From: Mariaggregatimicrobium sp964498785
GTDB lineage: Bacteria > Zhuqueibacterota > Zhuqueibacteria > Thermofontimicrobiales > Thiofontviventaceae
Assembly: GCA_964498785.1 (NCBI GenBank)
Contig: CAZCJL010000093.1
Coordinates: forward strand, 1-28,269
Length of the DNA: 28,269 nt
Reading direction: 5' to 3'
Shown here: positions 16,980-24,367 of the stretch, one piece after another
How the letters are laid out: every line of letters starts with the position of its first letter
Position numbering within the stretch: position 1 is the first letter of the stretch
Position numbers and translations under genes: made by a program
Notes under the pieces: model-generated
Told to the model about the DNA's origin: nothing
Database searches by the model: none
What the model saw: only the letters and a program-made list of their open reading frames with translations

Positions 16980-18989
16980 ATGGAAAAATATGACATTAGA
17001 GTAAATGATATTAAAATGCCGGTTTACTCGCTGAACACATTGATCATCGGCAGCGGAGCCGCTGCACTGAATGCAGCAGTGAGCCTGCATGAGTTGGGTC
17101 AGGAAGATATCGCCATCGTTACGGATCGATGGGGAGGAGGCACCTCCAACAATACCGGTTCGGATAAACAGACCTATTACAAATTATCGCTGGCAGGCGA
17201 TCAGCCTGACTCGCCGAAACTGATGGCGCAGGATTTATTCAATGGCGGCTGCATGCACGGCGATATTGCGCTGTGCGAGGCGCAGCATTCAGCGCAGGCA
17301 TTTTTTCATCTGGCGCGTCTTGGTGTGCCGTTTCCGCATGACAAATACGGTGCATTCATCGGATATAAAACCGATCACGATCCGCGGGCACGAGCCACGT
17401 CCGCTGGTCCGTTAACATCCCATTTGATGTTCGAGGCGCTGGCAAAGGACGTGCGCCGGAAAGGAATTCCGGTCATCGACCGGCATCAGGTGATTGCATT
17501 GCTTACGGATGAGCAGGGTCGTGAAAAACGGGTCATCGGCGCAATTGCTCTTGATTTGGAATCGCTGAATACTCAAAATTCAGGATACGTGGTCGTCAAC
17601 TGTGAGAACATCATTTTCGGCACAGGCGGACCGGCAGGCATGTACAAAACATCTGTCTACCCGGAAAGCCAGCTCGGCTCCGGCGGAATGGCGTATGAGA
17701 TTGGCGCAATTGGCAATAATCTGACTGAATCACAATTCGGGCTGGCGTCCATTAAATTCCGGTGGAATCTCTCCGGCACATATCAGCAGGTGATCCCGCG
17801 ATATGTTTCCACCGATCAGAACGGTAACGATGAACAGGAATTTCTGAATCACTATTTCCCGGACATGGGGAAACTGGCGACCGCCATTTTTCTGAAAGGC
17901 TATCAATGGCCCTTTGATCCGCGCAAGGTGCGGAATTACGGATCGTCACTGATCGATATTTTGGTGTATCAGGAAACGGTCGTGAAAGGACGGCGGGTTT
18001 ACCTGGATTTTACACGAAATCCGGGCGGCGCAGGAATTCTCCAGGATTTTTCATTTGATCTGCTGGATCAGGAACCATACGCCTATCTGGAAAAGTCCGG
18101 CGCACTTTTAAATACACCCATCGGGCGGCTGCAGAAAATGAACCAACCGGCAATCGATCTCTACAAAAACAATGGAATTGATATCACAAAAGAGCCTCTC
18201 GAAATTGCTGTATGCGCGCAACATAATAACGGCGGTCTGAAGGGTAACCTGTGGTGGGAATCCAATATCAAACACTTGTTTCCTGTCGGCGAGGTGAATG
18301 GCACGCACGGCGCCTATCGACCGGGTGGCTCGGCGCTGAATTCGGGACAGGTGGGCAGCCTGCGCGCAGCGATGTACATTGCCAGGCGATATAGTGATTC
18401 GCCGCAGGATATCGATAATTTTCTGCAAAAGTGTAAATCACAAATCAAGCAAAAATATGAACTGTCCCGGCAGATGATCGATCCCGATTCATCAGATGAC
18501 TTGTCCATCAAACAGGTGCGTGAAGAAATACAGCAACGGATGTCGGGCCACGGCGCGCATATTCGAAATAAAGATCAGGTGAAAACAGCAATCCGCGATG
18601 CGCGTCAGCTTTATCATCGCTTAAGGAATGGAATGAAAATTACATCGGCTGCTGAATTGCCAGAAGTCTTTCGAAATATCGATTTATGCCTGACACATAT
18701 CCTTTATCTCGAAGCAATCAGCGAATATCTGAACAGGGGCGGTAAAAGCCGCGGTTCTTATCTGGTTATGGATGCCGGTGGCGAGAAACCCTGCCCGGAG
18801 CTCGATGATGCATGGAAATTCACATTAAATAGCGAAGATGATTTTGTTAATAATAAAATACTGGAAATCTCACTTTCAGAAAACGTAGCCGTTCAGAAAG
18901 AATGGGTGGTTGTTCGACCAATACCGCAAGAAGAAATTTGGTTTGAAAATATCTGGAATAAATACATGCGGGATGAAATCATTCAATAG
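16980..18989 (+). CDS. FAD-dependent fumarate-reductase/APS-reductase-like flavoprotein
   Basis: This 669-residue flavoprotein has a GxGxxA dinucleotide motif at TLIIGSGAAALNAAVSL (Gly24, Gly26), an IIFGTGGPAGMYKTS segment, and the late signature HNNGGLKGNLWWESNIKHLFPVGEVNGTHGAYRPGGSALNSGQVGSLRAA typical of fumarate reductase/succinate dehydrogenase flavoproteins. The helical C-terminal part (about 470-600) also fits that superfamily. There is no signal peptide, so it probably works in the cytoplasm. GAAGAAGGA lies ten bases upstream, and the gap from the previous gene is 32 bp, so it belongs to the same operon. Its likely partner is the upstream Fe-S reductase, which could pass electrons to or from it. 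The substrate cannot be named. Succinate/fumarate itself is unlikely, because no Fe-S or membrane subunits of that complex are present. Confidence 0.82.
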   Translation: MEKYDIRVNDIKMPVYSLNTLIIGSGAAALNAAVSLHELGQEDIAIVTDRWGGGTSNNTGSDKQTYYKLSLAGDQPDSPKLMAQDLFNGGCMHGDIALCEAQHSAQAFFHLARLGVPFPHDKYGAFIGYKTDHDPRARATSAGPLTSHLMFEALAKDVRRKGIPVIDRHQVIALLTDEQGREKRVIGAIALDLESLNTQNSGYVVVNCENIIFGTGGPAGMYKTSVYPESQLGSGGMAYEIGAIGNNLTESQFGLASIKFRWNLSGTYQQVIPRYVSTDQNGNDEQEFLNHYFPDMGKLATAIFLKGYQWPFDPRKVRNYGSSLIDILVYQETVVKGRRVYLDFTRNPGGAGILQDFSFDLLDQEPYAYLEKSGALLNTPIGRLQKMNQPAIDLYKNNGIDITKEPLEIAVCAQHNNGGLKGNLWWESNIKHLFPVGEVNGTHGAYRPGGSALNSGQVGSLRAAMYIARRYSDSPQDIDNFLQKCKSQIKQKYELSRQMIDPDSSDDLSIKQVREEIQQRMSGHGAHIRNKDQVKTAIRDARQLYHRLRNGMKITSAAELPEVFRNIDLCLTHILYLEAISEYLNRGGKSRGSYLVMDAGGEKPCPELDDAWKFTLNSEDDFVNNKILEISLSENVAVQKEWVVVRPIPQEEIWFENIWNKYMRDEIIQ

Positions 18990-19000
18990 GAGAAAAGAAC

Positions 19001-19795
19001 ATGACACAGAAAAAAGTGGCGCTGGTCACCGGAGCAGGTCGGGGAATCGGCAGAGGAATCGTTCTTGAACTGGCGAAACAGGGATTCGGTATCGCCGGCG
19101 TGGATATTAAGTGTGAACCGGATAATACAGAGACCGGTCTTTTTGAAGTAAAGGTACGGATGAAAGAATTGGGTGCACGTTTTCTTCCGATTCAGGGAGA
19201 TATTTCCTCGATGGAGGATCACAAAAAGATACTGGAACAAACGTTGGATGAGTTTGGTGAAATCGATTTGCTCGTAAACAACGCCGGAGTTGCTCCGCTG
19301 CAGCGGCTCGATATTCTGGAGACCTCGCCGGAAAGTTTTGACCGGCTGCTTACAATCAACACCAGAGGAACGTTTTTTCTGACACAGTTGATTGCCAACC
19401 AAATGATCAAACAAGTCACCGGAAAGCCGGACAATCCCAAACCAACAATTATTTTTATCGGTTCGATTTCAGCGTATTTTTCATCTCCGGCGCGAGCCGA
19501 GTATTGCATTTCAAAAGCAGCACTCAGCCAGGCAGCCCGGATTTATGCCGACCGGCTAACGGAATTTGGCATCAACGTCTATGAAATCCGTCCCGGCATT
19601 ATCAAAACAGACATGACCGCGAAAGTTGAGGAAAAATACAACAAGCTCATTGCCGAAGGCTTGATCCCGCAAAATCGCTGGGGATATCCGGAGGATGTTG
19701 GTAAAGCCGTTTGCGGACTTGCGGCGGGCTATTTTTCCTATTCGACCGGCGCAGTTATAGAAGTCAGCGGGGGGATGAATATTCCGCGGCTTTAA
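19001..19795 (+). CDS. Short-chain dehydrogenase/reductase (FabG-like)
   Basis: This 264-residue classical SDR has the cofactor motif TGAGRGIG (10-17), LVNNAG, and the catalytic Ser155-Tyr168-Lys172 triad (GSISAYF, then YCISK, with the family's 13-residue Ser-Tyr spacing). Asp at the end of the second strand (GVDIK) suggests NAD(H) preference. GGAG overlapping the stop of the flavoprotein gene gives an eight-base spacer to the ATG, so it is translated with its neighbour. It probably interconverts an alcohol and ketone in the same pathway as the two upstream redox enzymes. It is the last gene before a drop in G+C content. Confidence 0.9.
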   Translation: MTQKKVALVTGAGRGIGRGIVLELAKQGFGIAGVDIKCEPDNTETGLFEVKVRMKELGARFLPIQGDISSMEDHKKILEQTLDEFGEIDLLVNNAGVAPLQRLDILETSPESFDRLLTINTRGTFFLTQLIANQMIKQVTGKPDNPKPTIIFIGSISAYFSSPARAEYCISKAALSQAARIYADRLTEFGINVYEIRPGIIKTDMTAKVEEKYNKLIAEGLIPQNRWGYPEDVGKAVCGLAAGYFSYSTGAVIEVSGGMNIPRL

Positions 19796-20148
19796 GAGTC
19801 CTGATCCGGAAATACGGTAATTTCACATTGATGCCCATTATTTCCTTTATTTCAATGACTCAATTTTGCCTCATTCACTTCCTAATTCATAGCGATGAAT
19901 TTTACGTTAAAGTGGAAACACTAATCAATGGCAGATTGATCTGCGGTTGCAGTGCCAGGTGGAAAATAGTCCGATTGATTTTCGATTTGAATTCGCTGCC
20001 AGCCAGGCGGTTAATCATAACATTAAGCGATTGTTACAGATAAATTACTTGATTTTAATGGAAATGTTATTAAATTAATATAGCAACGAGAGTTCCCTTC
20101 CCTTGATCATTTTTTTACTTCTGAGTATATAAATTATGGAGCTTGAAA
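19796..20148. other. 353-bp gene-free boundary between the redox operon and the defence-like module
   Basis: No credible gene is seen here on either strand. It contains overlapping palindromes, ATCAAT-GGCAG-ATTGAT (about 19924-19940) and GCAGAT-TG-ATCTGC (19931-19944), that could be an operator or old recombination site. A possible promoter is TTGATT (20049-20054) with TAAATT 16 bp later. No T-run terminator follows the SDR gene. Composition changes across this stretch, so it is the probable left edge of the acquired module. Confidence 0.45.
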
Positions 20149-23100
20149 ATGAATTACAATCACATTTCTGAATACCTCTCTCAAGCAGACAGCCTTCGAT
20201 TTAAACTGTTAGGAATTATTGGTAAAGATCCTCATAAAAAGGAAAAGATAATAAATTATCTTATCGATAGTGGATGGCATCTGGTTGATGTCGAAGAAGA
20301 ACTACTCGAATTGCGCAGTGAACTTGATTCGGATGATGACCAGCAAGTGATTTCAATCGGATCAAAAATTAAGGAATGGTTTCATTCAAAACCGAATAAT
20401 TTAATTCTCACAAATGGCAGCATTCTGTATCATGAAATGTTCACCAAAATTTCTCCGATTGGTGCTTTTAAATATAACTCCCGAAATAAAAATTGTGTTA
20501 TCTTTTTAGAAGATGAAACGCAGCTTGGCTCCCGGATTTATCATGGTGAGGTAGGAAAAGCTGATTATTATGATCAGGAAATCAATGATATTCTTTTAGT
20601 GAAGATTGATGAAATTGCCGATGATTTTTCCAGACCTACAAAAGTACGCAAAATAATAACTGATCCGTCAAAACTAAAAGCAAATGCAATTGGTCATTTT
20701 TTTAACTTTAAAGAAATTAAAGATGTTATTGATATTGATTCAGATTTAAAAGAAGAAAACTCGCAAAAGGAAATTGTCCGGAGCTATATTATATCTGACT
20801 CATTAGAAAATCAAATCGTTGAATTTTTCATCAATCTCGAAAAACCAAACCATAAAGCAATAAAGGTAATTGGCAATTATGGCAGCGGCAAATCACATCT
20901 GATTGCATTCCTCATTAGCCTGGTTAATAATCCTGAGTTAGTGGATGTTGTCAAAAATCAGGCAATTCGTTCAGCCGTAAAAAAAATAGGTCGAAAATTT
21001 TTGACAGTTCAGTTTGAGCTTATGCCTGGTGCCATTGAACTTCAAACATGGTTTTTTCGGGAAATTGCCAAACAACTGAAATTTAAATATGATTTGGATA
21101 TTCCACAATTTGACTTTAGAAAAGATATTAATCCAAAAGAGAATATTCATGCTATTCTCGAAATAATTAAAAAACAAGATCCATCCATTGGACTGTTTGT
21201 GGTTATTGATGAAATATCCGATTTCCTGACCCAAAAACAGCCAGATTTGATGAATCGCGATATACAGTTTTTGAGAATCATTGGACAGGTCTGTCAGAAT
21301 GAAGATATGATGTTTATCGGTTCCATGCAGGAAGATGTTTTCACCAGCCCCAAATTTAAAAACATTGCTGAAGGATTTGCCCGAGTTGAAGAACGATTTT
21401 TAAATATATTCATTCATAAAGAAGACATAAAAAAAGTCATTTCCCAGCGTATCGTTCCAAAAACATCGGAGCAGTACCACGATCTGGAAACGAAATTTAA
21501 GGATTTTGCAGAAAAGATAGATGATGTAAGTAGAAATATTGATGAATACATCAATCTGTTTCCACTAACTCCTTTCCTGCTGGAGCTTTTTAGTGATTTG
21601 CCTTATTTTGAAAAACGCGGTGTAATCCAGTTTGCTACTAAAGAGATTAAATATATTTTAGACGAAGAATTTCCATACTTTATTACATTTGACAAAATTT
21701 ATGATGAATTAGAATCAAATCCCAATAAGCGAAATATTGAGGAGATTTACCACTATATTAAGGCAATTAATGTTATTAAACAAAAAATTCATGGCTTGCC
21801 AAAATCTTTCCAGGAAAATGCGCTAAGAATAGTCAAAGCTCTTGCTGTGTATGCAATCTGGAATAAACATGAAATCGGTGCCAGCCCGGAAGAGCTGGTT
21901 AAAAATCTCTTAATTATCCCACAAAACGGACCACTGACTGCAACGGATAATATTTCTCTGATCATCAAAAAAATTAGGGAGGCAACTGAAGGGGATTATA
22001 TTAAACACATCAAAGATGATAGAAGCGGTAATGATTATTTTAAATTTGATCTTCATGTTGGCGTCGATCCCGAAGAAAAAATCAATCAACGAAAAGCGAG
22101 TGTTTCTGATGCCGATGTTGAGTACGAATTATTTCAGCAAATCGCTGAAATTTTAGAATTGGAAAAATATAGAGGCAGCCCCGATATTTTTGAGGATGAA
22201 TGTGAATGGAAAACTGTCAAATCATTCAGAAAAGGTTATATGATTTTTGCCAAAAAGGAATCAGATTTTAACAATATTCCGGAACGTGATTATGCAATTG
22301 TATTGGTCTCGCCGTTTGCGAAAACGCCCAGGACAAAATTCGGCAAAAACCAGTTATCAATAGAAGTATCCTTGAATCAACCAGCACATATCGAACAAAT
22401 TAAAGAGATTGTAGCGATCAAGGATCTGATTTCGAATAATATTTTGAAACATAAGATGCAAAAGAAGTTAGAAGAGCGTTTAAACGGATATCGTAATGGT
22501 GACGTTTTGGAGACGGGATTGAGATATCGATTACAAAAAATATTCATGGCATCGAATATTTTTTATTTGAACGGAGAGAAACAAACGATCAAATCTCAGC
22601 TAACCAGAGAGTTCAATAATTTTGCTGAAATAATGGAAGAATTCAAGGCATCGGTGTTTGATAAATGTTTTAATGAAGACTATGAGCTACACCCGAACTA
22701 TCCGATCAGTATTTCATCGAGAAATATCGTGGATAGTTTTACGAGAGTCGCCCAGGACGTGACTCGCGGTGATTTTACATCGCTTTCTGTTAACACTCGA
22801 ACCGTTTTGAACTCACTTAACCTGCTGAATGCTGATAATTATCCGGATGTCAGCCAGTCTAAAATTGTGGACAGGATTATTCAGATTCTTCACGAGAATA
22901 AACCAAAGGTAACTGACATTGAAAAAGAAATTGTTGCTGAATTTGCTGATAGACCTTATGGTCTGGAACCTGAATTAATTCATCTGATTCTGGTGCTTCT
23001 GACTGTTCAGGGCAAAGTTGTATTGAAACAACGAGGCGGAAAACAGATAGATATTAACAATATTAAAACAGAATTTAAAAGTCTTTCAGCCTTTGAAACA

Positions 23101-24354
23101 ATAGCTTACGTTCAGCTCCAGGAGGATTATTCATACGATTTTGCAGAAAGATTATTAAATACACTCGGACTGAATGGTGCAAAGATCAGAACGGAAAAAG
23201 AACGGTTGGCTGCTTTTAGAGAGTATAAAGCCAAGTTATCAACTATCTTGAAGAAAATTGAGGAAACACAAAATCTTATTGAAGATATTAAGCAGCGTCC
23301 GATGATTTTTCTGAAGATCGATCAGGTGGAAGCATATTTTCGAAATATACTGGAAATTGATTGGAATCGGTTGGATATCAATAATCATACTCAGTTTTCA
23401 TCGATTGAAGATTATAACCGGAAACTTCATGAGATTAAAAACAATTTAGAGCAGCTTCATTTGCTAAATGAGGCATTATCAGACTATCAGAGCGATATCC
23501 ATAAAGCCGTTGAATATATGAATCAGGCACTGAGCACATTGCAAGAAAATTCGTTTATAGCGACGGATGCACAACAACATCGTAGACTGAAAGAATTCCG
23601 CGATGATGTGGTCAGCATTTTATCAGAGTTTGATAAATTTATCGAGCGCTCATTTAGAAATCCCATTGCCGGTAAAATTCAGCAATTTAAGAAAATTTAT
23701 ATTTACGATTTCTACTTCAAAGTACATGAAAACAACGTCGGGAAAAAAGCAGATTGGGATGTACTCAATAAAATTCAGGAGCATGAAACCTATCTAAAAT
23801 TAGTTTTATTAAATCAGGTAACCTGTGTTTCAGCGACTCGTTTCAACCAAAAAATAGCGGAATGGGATGAACTAAAGAAACATCAGTGTTTACAACTGGA
23901 TTCAACGACTCTGTCTGATTATGTTATCTGTAATAAGTGCCTGTTTCCAAAGCCCAATGTGAATTATTCAGAAATTAGAAAAGCATTTGATAAAATAGAT
24001 GGAGATTTGAACGCAATTTACACCCAGCACGAGAAAACAATTGTTGATAATATCCGCCAGTACCGGGATAATATTGAGATGCTTAATTTCACGCCGGATG
24101 AAAAAAAACAAATAAATAAAATACTTGAGCAGAAGAAACTCCCGGAAAGGATAGACCGCAGCCTGATTGATACGATCAACCAGTTATTTACGAAAATTGA
24201 TATTGTTGAACTGGATCGCGATCAACTTCTGAAGGCATTATTCCATGATGGCGAAATGCTCACGCTGGATGCCTTTCGGAAGGCATTTTTTGATCTGGAA
24301 GCAAAAATAAAAGCCGGTAAAAGTGAGAAAGAAATCAGAATAAAATTAACGTAA
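20149..24354 (+). CDS. BrxF-like domain fused to a DUF6079/BrxC-PglY-like P-loop ATPase
   Basis: This 1401-residue cytoplasmic ATPase is of a type linked to BREX-like phage defence. Residues of about 195-400 hold the ATPase core with Walker A GNYGSGKSHL (242-251) and Walker B VVIDE (351-355), preceded by VIDIDSDL and IVRSYIISDSLENQIVEFF as in DUF6079 proteins. Residues 1-190 look like a separate domain: a degenerate P-loop GKDPHKKE (25-32), LILTNGSILYH (85-95) and SRNKNCVIFLEDE (from Ser111) followed by RIYHGEVGKADYYDQ. That order resembles the small BREX-3 protein BrxF (inference by eye). A long helical region follows, probably coiled coil at about 1060-1200, then a putative zinc site (His1245/Cys1247, Cys1261, Cys1264). 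GGAG seven bases before the ATG decides the start. A TTG six bases earlier is too close. The gene is A/T-rich. Confidence 0.72.
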   Translation: MNYNHISEYLSQADSLRFKLLGIIGKDPHKKEKIINYLIDSGWHLVDVEEELLELRSELDSDDDQQVISIGSKIKEWFHSKPNNLILTNGSILYHEMFTKISPIGAFKYNSRNKNCVIFLEDETQLGSRIYHGEVGKADYYDQEINDILLVKIDEIADDFSRPTKVRKIITDPSKLKANAIGHFFNFKEIKDVIDIDSDLKEENSQKEIVRSYIISDSLENQIVEFFINLEKPNHKAIKVIGNYGSGKSHLIAFLISLVNNPELVDVVKNQAIRSAVKKIGRKFLTVQFELMPGAIELQTWFFREIAKQLKFKYDLDIPQFDFRKDINPKENIHAILEIIKKQDPSIGLFVVIDEISDFLTQKQPDLMNRDIQFLRIIGQVCQNEDMMFIGSMQEDVFTSPKFKNIAEGFARVEERFLNIFIHKEDIKKVISQRIVPKTSEQYHDLETKFKDFAEKIDDVSRNIDEYINLFPLTPFLLELFSDLPYFEKRGVIQFATKEIKYILDEEFPYFITFDKIYDELESNPNKRNIEEIYHYIKAINVIKQKIHGLPKSFQENALRIVKALAVYAIWNKHEIGASPEELVKNLLIIPQNGPLTATDNISLIIKKIREATEGDYIKHIKDDRSGNDYFKFDLHVGVDPEEKINQRKASVSDADVEYELFQQIAEILELEKYRGSPDIFEDECEWKTVKSFRKGYMIFAKKESDFNNIPERDYAIVLVSPFAKTPRTKFGKNQLSIEVSLNQPAHIEQIKEIVAIKDLISNNILKHKMQKKLEERLNGYRNGDVLETGLRYRLQKIFMASNIFYLNGEKQTIKSQLTREFNNFAEIMEEFKASVFDKCFNEDYELHPNYPISISSRNIVDSFTRVAQDVTRGDFTSLSVNTRTVLNSLNLLNADNYPDVSQSKIVDRIIQILHENKPKVTDIEKEIVAEFADRPYGLEPELIHLILVLLTVQGKVVLKQRGGKQIDINNIKTEFKSLSAFETIAYVQLQEDYSYDFAERLLNTLGLNGAKIRTEKERLAAFREYKAKLSTILKKIEETQNLIEDIKQRPMIFLKIDQVEAYFRNILEIDWNRLDINNHTQFSSIEDYNRKLHEIKNNLEQLHLLNEALSDYQSDIHKAVEYMNQALSTLQENSFIATDAQQHRRLKEFRDDVVSILSEFDKFIERSFRNPIAGKIQQFKKIYIYDFYFKVHENNVGKKADWDVLNKIQEHETYLKLVLLNQVTCVSATRFNQKIAEWDELKKHQCLQLDSTTLSDYVICNKCLFPKPNVNYSEIRKAFDKIDGDLNAIYTQHEKTIVDNIRQYRDNIEMLNFTPDEKKQINKILEQKKLPERIDRSLIDTINQLFTKIDIVELDRDQLLKALFHDGEMLTLDAFRKAFFDLEAKIKAGKSEKEIRIKLT

Positions 24355-24367
24355 AGGCACAGTTGGA

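Noticed and set aside
16980..18989. True fumarate reductase or succinate dehydrogenase subunit A
   Set aside because: No Fe-S or membrane-anchor subunit is present, and the gene is embedded in a different redox operon.
20143..20148. TTG codon as the start of the large ATPase
   Set aside because: It leaves only one base after the GGAG ribosome site. The ATG at 20149 has a normal seven-base spacer.
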